From assembly GCA_051294375.1 (NCBI GenBank), contig CM119266.1:749554-813553 (forward strand): 64,000 nucleotides of DNA. The letters are read 5' to 3'. Position numbers and translations under genes: made by a program. Position 1 is the first letter of the stretch; the number at the start of each line of letters is the position of its first letter. Shown here in pieces: positions 20,760-41,100 of this stretch. The notes below the pieces were generated by a model. The model did not search any database and was not told where the DNA came from. It worked only from the letters and a program-made list of their open reading frames with translations. The stretch is from Paraspadella gotoi. Its lineage: Eukaryota; Chaetognatha.

Positions 20760-21100
20760 CGATCGCATGGATTCTCGTTTATTTTTTTTTTAAATATTCG
20801 TCGTTTGGCGACAACAACGACAACAACAACAACCTTAACGACTCTTGAACTTACCCAAATCGTGACCTACGACTTAAGGTCAAAAAGTTAACCGACCACT
20901 TGATTCGATTTGACTCTTATTGTTATTTTTACTATTGTCTTTTCTCTTTTTGTTATCGTCGTTTTTCTCTCTTATTTTTTCTTCCAATTCCTGCCAAGAC
21001 ATTTACCAGAGTCATTAGATTTATTACATTTCGTTTGTTTAGTATGTTTTTTTCAATAATATATGTTTTGCTCTGTTAATTTGGTTTGTTTACCTGGCCT
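20760..21100. other. AT-rich stretch, no gene seen
   Basis: Contains a short (AAC)n run at 20810-20832. Confidence 0.5.
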
Positions 21101-21125
21101 GGACGGTCAAAACAAACTTGGGAAA

Positions 21126-21506
21126 ATGACGGACGACAATTCTCTCGATATCGATTTAAACGATAAAGACGACGACAACAACAACATCAGCAGCAGCAGC
21201 CGCAGTAACGTTTTCCGCACCCGCCGCCGCAGGGCGTCACGGCATGGGAAGACGAAGCAGCGGAGAATAAAAGTCGGGAGGCGGTTTCCGACATCGAAAG
21301 AGTCAACGTTGCGAGGAATGGGCGGCGCAAGATTGGATCGGATATGTGCGGACCTGGATTCGTTTTGGCTTTCCTTTATTTTGTTTATTACTTGTTTCTT
21401 TGTTGTAAATCGCTTACCCTCTGAAATTGTACAATTTTTTCTATTTTTTTTTTCTATTTTTTTTTTTTTCATCGACTTAACTTTTCCTTCCTACAAGGAG
21501 GATTAG
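21126..21506 (+). CDS. Unrecognised ORF with C-terminal hydrophobic segment
   Basis: The ATG at 21126 opens MTDDNSLDIDLNDKDDD, then Asn/Ser and Arg-rich stretches and a hydrophobic segment FWLSFILFITCFFVV near the C terminus. An overlapping frame (TAWEDEAAENKSREAVSDIE ... GFVLAFLYFVYYLFLCC) is also open over the second half and looks about as protein-like, so a splice near the 'cagcagccgcag' at about 21200 is possible. No family recognised. Confidence 0.25.
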   Translation: MTDDNSLDIDLNDKDDDNNNISSSSRSNVFRTRRRRASRHGKTKQRRIKVGRRFPTSKESTLRGMGGARLDRICADLDSFWLSFILFITCFFVVNRLPSEIVQFFLFFFSIFFFFIDLTFPSYKED

Positions 21507-21629
21507 TCTATTACTTTCTCTTTACTTTTTATAGGAATTTGCTCTTCTGTCTGCACCCACTACATCTTCACTTGCATTGATTTACAGAAAATAGAAAATT
21601 TTTATATGTTATAGTCTTTAAAAAGCAGA

Positions 21630-22442
21630 TGGCTTAACAAACAAAAGAGCATTTTTAAAAACAAAATAGCAATAAGTTTTTTTTTAAACAAAAGAATAAT
21701 CCTATTATATTTTTTGGGTATTTTTATCCTATTCCTCTAATGAGGGCTTTACAAATAAGGAAGCTTTTTGTAAGACAAAATAATATTCAAAACTAGTGGC
21801 TGCGCCATTACATGTAAATCACTTTCAAGGGCTTAAAGTGAACTGTTACTGCGGCTCTAATAACATTTTAGTACTACCAAAAATATTTATAAATCAAAAC
21901 AATATTATTTTAGTTTTGATAAAATGATTAATATGATAAAAATATAAAATGATTACAATTCTTTGATTAAGACAATAATAAAATGAACTAGAATAAGAAA
22001 AAAATTTTTATTAAAAGTTAATAAAAATTTAAAAAAACAATTGCAGCTTTGTTGAAGAGCAGGTGCAAGTAAAGATCTCGTGGGTGCAGCTAAATTTTAT
22101 TTTAAATGTTCCTTAGTCTTACAAAAAGCTTCCTTCTTTTTAAAGCCCTCTAGTAGAATCGGGTGAAAACACAAAGAAAATTTAATCGGACTCTTCTTTC
22201 ATTTCAGAAAAAAAATTAAAACCTCTGGTGGATGTACTTAAACTAAAATTGATTGTTATTTTGTTTTCTTAAAATGCTCTTTTATTTGTTAAGCAGTGGG
22301 TGCAGATAAAGTTTATTTTGAATTTTCCTTTATCTTACAAGAGGCCTCCTGCTTTATACAGCCCTCTAGTAGAATAAGGTGAAAATACAATTTACAATTA
22401 GTGCCACAGTAACAGTTCATTTTAAGTCCTTAAAAGCGATTT
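21630..22442. mobile_element. Complex foldback element, about 0.8 kb
   Basis: Three nested inverted pairs: 21630-21665 with 22263-22297 ('gcttaacaaacaaaagagca'); 21742-21785 with 22105-22155 ('gagggctttacaaataagga'); 21817-21862 with 22397-22442 ('tgaactgttactg'). The right half is also a direct repeat (22065-22165 versus 22290-22390, 'ctctagtagaat'). No coding capacity; a composite foldback or nested MITE is likely. Confidence 0.6.
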
Positions 22443-22525
22443 TTTTCTTTTATTTTTATTTTTTTTCTTTCCTAAACCACACTTACAACCACAACGACCA
22501 CAGATTCGACAGCATCGGATTCAGC

Positions 22526-22888
22526 ATGGGAAAACCATCGACCACAAAAGGCGCTAAAGGCGTTGGAGTAGGTGGACCTAGTGCTGGCATCAAGAGCGGC
22601 GTCAATGGTAGAGAAGAGAGCGGAAAAGGGAAAGGTCGGGGCAGCGTCGAAAAACGGAGGAACGAACGTCTTGGAGGAGGCGGCGGCGGCGGTGGCGGCG
22701 GTGTCGGCGGTGGCGGCAGTTCCCGCCCAGACAATCGAAGTAAAGTTGCGTCGGGGGTCAGCATCGATGAAAGAAAGGGGAACGGGAAGTTTGTGAACAA
22801 GCCTGTTGGTGGCGTCGGCGGCGAGGGTTTTGAGCGTGACAATAGAAGCGGCGTTGACGGCGTGGGCCGTGGCGCCGGCCGCCGATGA
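22526..22888 (+). CDS. Gly-rich low-complexity ORF, doubtful
   Basis: The ATG at 22526 gives MGKPSTTKGAKGVGVGGPSA, a Gly run (GGC/GGT repeats), SSRPDNRSKVASGVSIDERK and a Gly/Arg tail, stopping just before a GA array. The opposite strand is also open (Pro-rich), which is usual for such composition. No recognisable domain. Confidence 0.25.
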   Translation: MGKPSTTKGAKGVGVGGPSAGIKSGVNGREESGKGKGRGSVEKRRNERLGGGGGGGGGGVGGGGSSRPDNRSKVASGVSIDERKGNGKFVNKPVGGVGGEGFERDNRSGVDGVGRGAGRR

Positions 22889-22897
22889 CGTGACGGC

Positions 22898-22899
<2 letters not shown>

Positions 22900-22983
<84 letters not shown>
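22900..22983. repeat. Pure (GA)n, about 41 units
   Basis: Uninterrupted GA dinucleotide. Confidence 0.98.
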
Positions 22984-22984
<1 letters not shown>

Positions 22985-23334
22985 ACAAAGAGCAAATCAT
23001 TCCCACTCGTATCCACGTCGAAACAGAAATTAATGAATAAATAAAGAATTGTCATAATCAAGTTTCGTTTGAATATCAATTGCGACAGAAATGACTGTAC
23101 ATTGTACACTAGGGTGGAGTGATGAAAAGATTGAGCGATTGAACATTATTTTTTTGCTGCCTATGGACATGTAATTAACAAATTTGAAATCCTTTTAAAT
23201 TTTTTTTTAGCATAACAGTATAGTATATTCAATTATTTATGTAAAAATATCCTTATATAATCTTATATAATTTCAAAATATTTTTTTTTATTTTTAAATA
23301 AAAAAACTAAAAAACTTTTTTGTTATTGAGTGCT

Positions 23335-23757
23335 CCACTCTACTGTACACTGTACAGTAAGGTGTAGTGAAAGTTGCAGATCAAAATTCGAATAGTTGTT
23401 CATGAACAGTCTTGTACTAAAAAAAATTGATATATAAAATTTTTTTAAAAAATTTGTTAATTTTCGCATACGCCCATATTTATATATAGTACTTACCATA
23501 GAAAATGTCAAAATTTAAAAATAGTTTTTTATTTTAGTTTTGAAAGTTCATTCGAATTTCTCATTAAAATTTTTACATTTTCTATAGTGAGTACTATCAT
23601 CAATATGTATAAATATGGGCGTATGCGAAAATTGAAAAATAAAAATAATTTTTTTTAATTTAAAAATGTTCATAGGTTCGTGATCGTGTTTGTGATCACT
23701 ATTCGAATTTTGATTCTATTTTTGCTACGCTTTACTGTACAGTACAGTACTGCACAG
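23335..23757. mobile_element. MITE with long inverted repeats, copy 1
   Basis: Outer arms 'actgtacagtaaggtgtag' and 'cgctttactgtacagtac', middle arms 'atcaaaattcgaatag' and 'ctattcgaattttgat', and inner arms 'cgcatacgcccatatttata' and 'tataaatatgggcgtatgcg' are inverted pairs around a short AT-rich centre. The TACAGTA ends recall Tc1/mariner-type termini; the assignment is tentative. Confidence 0.7.
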
Positions 23758-23839
23758 ATTTTGAAAGAACTTAAGAATAAGCTAATGATAATCTTTGAGA
23801 GTCATCGCGTGGACCGAGATTTAAAAAAAGATTGGCACT

Positions 23840-24246
23840 TTTTTCAAAGAAGCCCCCTTGCTGCGGCTCTCTTTTGTCATCGCTCTCCCCGTCGCAACTG
23901 CTTCCTCCATTGTTCAAATTATCGTCCTTGTTTCTGTCGATCTCGATCCTGACCGATGAGTCACCGAGCAATTTGTTTTTTTTTGTTGTGGCGTTTTTTT
24001 GTAGCATAGGGAAAGACAACCCTAATCCCTAACCTTAATCCCTAACCCTAACCCTAATCCCTGACCCTAATCTCTATCCCCTAATCTAACCTTATCCCTA
24101 AATGAAACCCTAAACAATTAATCCATCGTTCAAATTATCGTCGTTTTTGTTGACTTGGAGTCTTCCAGCCAGAGAGAGAGAGAGCGAGAGAGATTCGCTG
24201 CTCCGTCATACCGCAAGGGGGCATCGAAGAGCATTTCGCCAAAAGA
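23840..24246. mobile_element. MITE-like element with telomere-like core, copy 2
   Basis: Same family as 19822-20285: 'cccccttgctgcggct' at the left, 'caagggggcatcgaag' at the right, 'ccctaatccctaacc' tract at 24018-24115. The left terminal repeat is less well preserved. Confidence 0.65.
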
Positions 24247-24701
24247 TTACCCATGGTACAATGTCTTTTTTTATGATGATTTGTCTAATGAATCACAATA
24301 TTGGTAATAATAAAGAAAAACCTTTATCTGTATTCTTTAAATAAAAGCTCTTGATAATTTTGAAAATGTAAAAAAAACACCTTTTTTTCACGACATCGTC
24401 CCTCGGACAGCTGGGATATTTATTTGTCGATAATCTTCATAAGAAGAAAGAGAAGTATCAACTTTAATATTGATTTCGTTGTCGTCGTTGTTATCTTCGT
24501 CGACCTTTTGAACGTCTTCACTTGCAATCGTCGCGTTTGACGTTCCTCGGCCAATCACAGATCGACATATCGGGATTGAACAAGAGTCCAGCTGTGAAGG
24601 ATTTCGTGTCAGAAACGAGTGAGACTTGGATTTACAACGAACTCTCCATCCAATTTTCGACAATCCGATGCGTTATTTTAAAAGCTAATTTATCGGAATG
24701 A

Positions 24702-25031
24702 TTGAATACGATCCGAACTTACCCAATGACCTACCCTGGGATCAAATCCCTCCTACCCAAATTTCTTACCCGGACACTCCTTCTTAACTCCTCTTCCCAC
24801 TCCGATGCACTGCATGAAGGAACCGCACTCTCCCTCAATGATCGCTATCGCCGCGCTTCCGTCGCATTCTTTCGACGCTTGAGTTCCGCCGCCCGCTGTC
24901 GCCGCCGTCGCCGCCGTCGCCGCTGTCGCCGCCGTCGCCGCCGCCGGGACTCTCGGTTACTACGCCGCCGGGAACAGTCGGCTCGATCGGTCCAATGCCT
25001 GATTGATAGAGGGAATGATTGCATTGATTGA
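24702..25031 (+). other. Ala/Val-rich ORF, copy 1 (frameshifted relative to copy 2)
   Basis: Homologous to 26443-26772. An extra C near 24891 shifts the (GCCGCCGTC)n segment from Ala-Ala-Val to Arg-rich. The minus-strand ORF at 24388-24663 is equally open. Real coding is doubtful. Confidence 0.25.
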
Positions 25032-25069
25032 TTGATTGTTGAGTGATGGAATGTTTGATTAATTAATTA

Positions 25070-25072
25070 ATT

Positions 25073-25135
<63 letters not shown>

Positions 25136-25145
25136 TTTTATTTAT
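25070..25145. repeat. (ATTT)n microsatellite, copy 1
   Basis: About 17 TTTA units; the second copy at 26818-26908 is longer. Confidence 0.95.
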
Positions 25146-25223
25146 TGTTAAAAAACTGCAGTTGCCAGGGTTTTTCAGGAAAATAAGTCAAATTCAAAGT
25201 CATTCCTTCATTCATTTTTTTTT

Positions 25224-25369
25224 NNNNNNNNNNNNNNNNNNNNNNNNNTGGCACTTTTTTTCAAAGAAGCCCCCTTGCTGCGGCTCCTTTTGTCATCGCT
25301 CTCCCCGTCGCAACTGCTTCCTCCATTGTTCAAATTATCGTCCTTGTTTCTGTCGATCTNNNNNNNNNN
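25224..25369. other. Gap cluster with a third fragment of the duplication
   Basis: 25 Ns (25224-25248), then 111 bases matching 23834-23944 and 25574-25684, then 10 Ns (25360-25369). The pattern suggests assembly patching. Confidence 0.9.
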
Positions 25370-25579
25370 ATTGAAAAATAAAAATAATTTTTTTTTAATT
25401 TAAAAATGTTCATAGGTTCGTGATCGTGTTTGTGATCACTATTCGAATTTTGATTCTATTTTTGCTACGCTTTACTGTACAGTACAGTACTGCACAGATT
25501 TTGAAAGAACTTAAGAATAAGCTAATGATAATCTTTGAGAGTCATCGCGTGGACCGAGATTTAAAAAAAGATTGGCACT

Positions 25580-25986
25580 TTTTTTCAAAGAAGCCCCCTT
25601 GCTGCGGCTCCTTTTGTCATCGCTCTCCCCGTCGCAACTGCTTCCTCCATTGTTCAAATTATCGTCCTTGTTTCTGTCGATCTCGATCCTGACCGATGAG
25701 TCACCGAGCAATTTGTTTTTTTTTGTTGTGGCGTTTTTTTGTAGCATAGGGAAAGACAACCCTAATCCCTAACCTTAATCCCTAACCCTAACCCTAATCC
25801 CTGACCCTAATCTCTATCCCCTAATCTAACCTTATCCCTAAATGAAACCCTAAACAATTAATCCATCGTTCAAATTATCGTCGTTTTTGTTGACTTGGAG
25901 TCTTCCAGCCAGAGAGAGAGAGAGCGAGAGAGATTCGCTGCTCCGTCATACCGCAAGGGGGCATCGAAGAGCATTTCGCCAAAAGA
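25580..25986. mobile_element. MITE-like element with telomere-like core, copy 3
   Basis: Inside duplication copy 2. Same termini and CCCTAA-like core (25758-25855) as copy 2. Confidence 0.65.
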
Positions 25987-26442
25987 TTACCCATGGTACA
26001 ATGTCTTTTTTTATGATGATTTGTCTAATGAATCACAATATTGGTAATAATAAAGAAAAACCTTTATCTGTATTCTTTAAATAAAAGCTCTTGATAATTT
26101 TGAAAATGTAAAAAAAAACACCTTTTTTTCACGACATCGTCCCTCGGACAGCTGGGATATTTATTTGTCGATAATCTTCATAAGAAGAAAGAGAAGTATC
26201 AACTTTAATATTGATTTCGTTGTCGTCGTTGTTATCTTCGTCGACCTTTTGAACGTCTTCACTTGCAATCGTCGCGTTTGACGTTCCTCGGCCAATCACA
26301 GATCGACATATCGGGATTGAACAAGAGTCCAGCTGTGAAGGATTTCGTGTCAGAAACGAGTGAGACTTGGATTTACAACGAACTCTCCATCCAATTTTCG
26401 ACAATCCGATGCGTTATTTTAAAAGCTAATTTATCGGAATGA

Positions 26443-26772
26443 TTGAATACGATCCGAACTTACCCAATGACCTACCCTGGGATCAAATCCCTCCTACCCA
26501 AATTTCTTACCCGGACACTCCTTCTTAACTCCTCTTCCCACTCCGATGCACTGCATGAAGGAACCGCACTCTCCCTCGATGATCGCTATCGCCGCGCTTC
26601 CGTCGCATTCTTTCGACGCTTGAGTTCCGCCGCCGCTGTCGCCGCCGTCGCCGCCGTCGCCGCTGTCGCCGCCGTCGCCGCCGCCGGGACTCTCGGTTAC
26701 TACGCCGCCGGGAACAGTCGGCTCGATCGGTCCAATGCCCTGATTGATAGAGGGAATGATTGCATTGATTGA
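26443..26772 (+). CDS. Ala/Val-rich ORF, copy 2, doubtful
   Basis: Open from 26443 with DRYRRASVAFFRRLSS, an (AAV)n hydrophobic run of about 20 residues and GTLGYYAAGNSRLDRSNALI. The hydrophobic run is a (GCCGCCGTC)n minisatellite. No family recognised; an alternative frame upstream reads IEYDPNLPNDLPWDQIPPTQ. Confidence 0.2.
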   Translation: MNTIRTYPMTYPGIKSLLPKFLTRTLLLNSSSHSDALHEGTALSLDDRYRRASVAFFRRLSSAAAVAAVAAVAAVAAVAAAGTLGYYAAGNSRLDRSNALIDRGNDCID

Positions 26773-26799
26773 TTGATTGTTGAGTGATGGAATGTTTGA

Positions 26800-26820
26800 T
26801 TAATTAATTAATTAATTAAT

Positions 26821-26907
<87 letters not shown>

Positions 26908-26912
26908 TTGTT
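26800..26912. repeat. (AATT)n then (ATTT)n microsatellite, copy 2
   Basis: TTAA/AATT units followed by about 23 TTTA units. Confidence 0.95.
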
Positions 26913-27002
26913 AAAAAACTGCAGTTGCCAGGGTTTTTCAGGAAAATAAGTCAAATTCAAAGTCATTCCTTCATTCATTTTTTCATTCATACATTCATTT
27001 TT

Positions 27003-36531
<9,529 letters not shown>

Positions 36532-36789
36532 CTTGAAACCTAAATTGTGGTTTTAGCGAGGGTAGAAGGAGAATATTTGGTTTTGTTTTAGACATTTCAA
36601 ATCGCTTTTTAATTCAATATAATAAACTTCATACGTTTTCATTAAAATTCAATTCAATTAAATATTATTTTGGCGCAGCTAAGAAAAGGAAAATATGAAA
36701 AGATTTTTTCTCAATTATTCAAAAATTAATGTTGCGCTATTAAATATTAAACTTTATCAATGATCTCTTTGTTAATTAATAATAAGATT

Positions 36790-36792
<3 letters not shown>

Positions 36793-36872
<80 letters not shown>
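36793..36872. repeat. Pure (CT)n, about 40 units
   Basis: In copy A the equivalent array (34050-34130) is interrupted and of different length. Confidence 0.95.
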
Positions 36873-36874
<2 letters not shown>

Positions 36875-37010
36875 GCCTCGAATTTCCCATGAACGCGATA
36901 AAAATTGTGATACAAACGTAGAAAAAAATAGTCATTAACGTTACAATTAATTAGTAATGTAGTAGTAGTAGTAGTAGTAATTTAGGTACAAATTTATTTA
37001 ATACAACTGA

Positions 37011-38000
37011 TAAACGTCAAATGTATGCACTAAACTCTTAGAAATCGATTCTGGATTACCTGTATCATTCTATACACCATTCTACGTACGATATTTAAAA
37101 TTTAAAATTCACTAGCTTTTAATTTAAAGACAATTCTGTTTTTGGAGTCATTCTGTCGACATTCGATTGCAATGCGACAGATTTATGAATTCGGACAACC
37201 TAACATCTGCCAAAATCTGTAACATCTGTTCCTCGTCAACATCTGTAAAAAAAAGAATTCAATTTTAAAATTTCTCATTTTTCAATTTTAGGCTTCGCTG
37301 AGCTGTTATGGTCCTAGTCGTCGTCGTTGTTTTCGTGATTCTTTATTTAATTCAGTAAAATAGATTTCAACATTTTCACTTTTTAAAAAAGATTTATTTG
37401 TTAATGTTTATATGTTTATGTTTATTTGTTTACCTCTCATTCACTACATTCCTCCCGCAGTCGAATCTTTCTTCATCGATCATCAATCGTTACCCTTTTT
37501 TTTCCCTTCTTCTCCTTAAAGCGACATCTCGCGTTTTTCCTCCGCATTTTTCTCTGGCCACGACGGCCGCTCACCCGGCCAGACTCTTTTCTTCTTCTCA
37601 GACTCTTTTCCGCCCTTTCTATGACGCCCTCTGACCTCGCCTGACCTTTCATGACCCCCTTCTGACCTTTTTTTGACCTCGCCATGATCTCCTTCCCCTT
37701 TTCCAGTGACCCCTGACCCTCTTACTTCCCGACGTAGGAGTGATCATCGATTCTCGCGACTAAGAAAATACTTTTTTTTGATTTTGGCAGAAATGGAATG
37801 GCGATAATCCGACGCCAAAAAAACTTGTCAATAAAAGAAAAAGTATTATGAATAAAAGAAACAAAACATTTTAAAAAATTAAAATAATAATCAAAAAAAT
37901 TATAAATACATAAATGATGCTTTTTTACATTTACGTAAATGAAGATTAGGTTGAATTTCATTTTTTTTTAAATTTTGAAACAAAATGTAATAACGAGACA
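37011..38000. other. AT-rich stretch, no gene seen
   Basis: Upstream flank of the chitinase. A pyrimidine-rich block with GACCTTTCATGACC-type repeats lies at 37590-37700. No exon supported. Confidence 0.4.
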
Positions 38001-38021
38001 AAAATATTACTGTCACAAAGT

Positions 38022-38633
38022 TTGCCTTTTGTTTCTTTAAGTCCTGTCTCTCCCTCTCTTCCTTTTCTCCACCAGCGCGCCCTCTTTAAACCTCCTAAAT
38101 CGTTTTTAAACGTCCCACTGTTCATTTGTTCCCGACTTCTCGCCGACCTCAGCGATACGACGCGGATTTCGCGATCGAAACTGTCGACCCGAACACCTAT
38201 CGAGGGTCATTTCTTTCGCCGCGGCTGCTGCAGCTGCTGCTGTTGCGGTTATTCTTGTCGCTGTTTTGTTGTTGTTGTTGTTGTTATTATTCTAGCTTTC
38301 ATGAACCTGACCCGTCCTCATCCAGCTTTTTTTGCCATTACTCTTATGTCTACTCAACCTTCAACTCAACCAATTGCGGCCAAGATTAAGCACGTCCTCG
38401 ATACGCAGTTCTCTCTCCATCGCTCAATTTCGTCAGTCCAACTCCTCCTACCAACCCCTAAGCAACTGCCACCGCCCCACCAAATAATGAATCCCCCCCC
38501 CCACCGCTCTCGAGCCTCTCCATCAAATCCCCGGCTTTTTTCTCCTTCCGAAAAACCGACGGACTATTTGTCACGTGGGGCTAAAAGTTGCCACCGGAAG
38601 TGGGAAAAACGCCGACGAGGACGACGACGATGA
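38022..38633 (+). CDS. Unrecognised ORF (203 codons), doubtful
   Basis: Open from 38022, with a Cys/Val-rich stretch from (GTT/CTG)n and a Pro/Ser-rich C-terminal half (AKIKHVLDTQFSLHRSISSV, PPPHQIMNPPPHRSRASPSN). 'attattctag' at about 38296 could be a 3' splice site for the second half. No domain recognised. Confidence 0.25.
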   Translation: MPFVSLSPVSPSLPFLHQRALFKPPKSFLNVPLFICSRLLADLSDTTRISRSKLSTRTPIEGHFFRRGCCSCCCCGYSCRCFVVVVVVIILAFMNLTRPHPAFFAITLMSTQPSTQPIAAKIKHVLDTQFSLHRSISSVQLLLPTPKQLPPPHQIMNPPPHRSRASPSNPRLFSPSEKPTDYLSRGAKSCHRKWEKRRRGRRR

Positions 38634-38935
38634 CGACGACGATGAAGACGACGACGACCCCGATGAAGACGATGAGGAAGACGACGATGATGAAAAAGAC
38701 GACGACGATGAAGACGACGACATCCATGAAGACGATGAAGAAGGCAACGTCGAAGAGGACGACCATGAGGACTATAAAGACGATGAAGACGATGAAGAAA
38801 ATGACGACGATGTTGACCGATGTATGACGAAGACGACGAAAACGACGACGAAAAATGAGACAACTATGAAGACGACGACGACGACGACGAAGGAGAAGAT
38901 ATCGACAAAGACGACGGTGATGACAAAAGTAATGA
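38607..38935. repeat. Imperfect GAC/GAT/GAA trinucleotide array, about 330 bp
   Basis: In one + frame (from about 38575) it encodes Asp/Glu runs with only rare other residues, then Thr/Lys and CACDDDNNAEPT before a stop at 39036. In another frame it is Met/Thr-rich, and the reverse strand gives Val/Phe/Ile. Coding cannot be decided. Confidence 0.7.
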
Positions 38936-39384
38936 CAACGTTGACAATGAATTCAATATGGAGGCGAGAAACTTGTGCCTGTGATGACGACAATAACGCT
39001 GAGCCGACGATGTACCAAGAGAAAAGAACATCATAATAATAATTAAAACAAAAAAAAACTAATGATAATGATTGCTGGAGATCCTTCAGCGAGTCTACGT
39101 TATAATTAAACACACGTCAATGACAAAGATTCAAACGAACGCCAAACCAACTGACCATGAAGTCGACAAACAAACAACAACAACAACGAAGGAAGACGGT
39201 TTTCGACAGGCGGTCGCTGATTCTGAGAAGAAAAACGGGAAGATAAAGGGTCTTGGCTTTGGGGGGGACCGTGGGCGGAAAGAAGGGGAGAGGGGAGAAG
39301 AGGGGATGGGGGGGAAGCAGAGCGCGGGAATAACTTTTTGTACGTAAAGTCTATCTTGGTGACAATTAATTCCTTAAAAGTAAA

Positions 39385-39457
39385 TGCCGAAACCCGGGAT
39401 CGAACCAGGGACCTTTAGATCTTCAGTCTAACGCTCTCCCAACTGAGCTATTTCGGC
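39385..39457 (-). tRNA. tRNA-Phe (GAA)
   Basis: A 73-base cloverleaf on the minus strand: acceptor GCCGAAA/TTTCGGC plus discriminator A, D-arm TAGCTCAGTTGGGAGAGC, anticodon loop CTGAAGA (GAA complementary to 39422-39424), T-arm GGTTCGATCCC. No intron. Internal A and B boxes intact; TTTT follows within ten bases as the Pol III terminator. CCA is not encoded. Confidence 0.97.
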
Positions 39458-39459
39458 GA

Positions 39460-40136
39460 TAAGTTAAGGAAATTCAATTAATACTAAGTTGAGTTTTTTA
39501 AACGGCAGTAAATTTTTTTTATATAATATCGTTTCCGAGCTTCATATTGCCCATTCTAAATAAAAATTAGAAGCGATAGACTCAGGGCTGAGAATCCGTC
39601 GGTGTTTAGCGGCCTCCACAACTGCCAGAATCTTTCCTTCTGTCAATAAAACAAATTGCGCGTAATCAACTCAGTTCAAAACTATACTTTTCATTCAACT
39701 GACCAGTGTGTGACTCTTTATTTATACTCTGGGAGGGATTACATAGAGATAGCAAAACCTGGCCAGATAAACGACATCATCCAACGAAAAAGGAAAAAAA
39801 CTCATATTAGTAACGAATTTGAAATCAGCGATCGGAGTTTTCACCGTTCGAGCGGCGAACTTGAGTATAAAATTTGCTCAATTTGTAATTATAGAATATT
39901 TTTTTCTATTAACAATGACATGGAAATGACGAGTCTGAACATTATCGAAACTGGTCGTAGTCGTAGACAGTCGGATTTCCCATTTTCATTCTAGGTAAAA
40001 ATTATGTTGGGGATAAACATTAAACATTAAACGAGTGCATTTATATTCTTTGCCATTATTTCAATTCACGTTGTTGAATCATTTTTTCATGGCAGTTCTA
40101 ATGAGGAATGACTAAAAAACGCAAATATTAGAGGGG

Positions 40137-40167
<31 letters not shown>

Positions 40168-40900
40168 TAAAAATACAAATTACAAATACAAATACAAATT
40201 TTTTTTAATAGGTTGATTTACGTCCAGTTTCCACTACTTTTCAGTACTCAAAGGAATTCAGTTTTGAACGGGAGTTGTTATACCCGGGGTGAGACTAATT
40301 GTCTGCAGCATAGATTTACTTTTCCTTTGCTCTCAAATCTCGATCCTTTCGTAATTTTTCGTTAATATTTGAAACGTAATTCGGACGGAATGAAATCGTG
40401 GCAGTAGTTTCGAATTTGTCAAAGTCGCCACAACAATTTTTTGGTTCACGTATTGATGAATTTTTGGAAACCCGAGTCACAAAGAATTCAGTCATTTCAG
40501 TTTAACCAAATTTATAATAACTACTTAAAATTTCATCAACGTATTACAACTATTCAAAACAATAATAAAAGGACGATATATTTGAAGAAGATACAACGAG
40601 GTTAAAATGTGGTTAATAACCATACTTTGGACGGCGTTTAAAAAAAATAGAAAAACGTGGTTTTAGTTCTTAGCTTGAAATTAAAATGAGAGAAACTTTA
40701 CAATGTAACTATCTATAGAGAAAACTTCACAATGTAACTAACTTTAGAAATCTACTATAAATTAAATTCAATAGGGGCAGGGGTTCAGAACTTTCGTCTT
40801 GAAGTCTACTTTCAGGTAAAAAAAGAATTTTTAAAAAAGTTCGATTTTAATGCTTTTATTATTGGTATCAAAATTACAATATTACTATATATTATATAAT
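39460..40900. other. AT-rich stretch with one (GA)n, no gene seen
   Basis: A (GA)n run at 40141-40168. The + frame at 39656-39994 has no recognisable features. Confidence 0.4.
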
Positions 40901-40991
40901 GATAAAAAATATTTTGATGGATTCTGATAAAGCATAAAAAGTTAAATAAAAAATATAACTACAACTTTAGGAAATATATTTTTTATTTTTT

Positions 40992-41100
40992 GAAAACAAC
41001 GATTTATTTGACAATAATAGTAGCAGGACATGTTTCGACTCTGTTTTTCCGAGTCTAAACATGTCCTGCTACTATTATTGTCAAATAAATCGTTGTTTTC
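40992..41100. repeat. 50-bp inverted repeat (hairpin), one mismatch
   Basis: Left arm 40992-41041 and right arm 41051-41100 are reverse complements at 49 of 50 positions around a 9-base loop TGTTTTTCC. Embedded in AT-rich intergenic DNA. Confidence 0.9.

Larger units (their letters stand above)
23631..25223. repeat. 1.6 kb direct duplication, copy 1
   Basis: Nearly identical to 25370-26990: offset 1740, rising to 1741 after one A insertion. A few differences, for example 'gctctcttttg' versus 'gctccttttg' and an extra C at about 24891. It ends at the 25-N gap. Confidence 0.9.
25370..26990. repeat. 1.6 kb direct duplication, copy 2
   Basis: Repeats 23631-25223. It starts immediately after a 10-N gap at the same point in the MITE's right arm and continues into unique chitinase 3' sequence. 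Confidence 0.9.

Noticed and set aside
23835-24020. Ser/Leu-rich ORFs shared by the duplicated copies
   Set aside because: They lie within the MITE with telomere-like core and are not maintained in the globin-intron copy.
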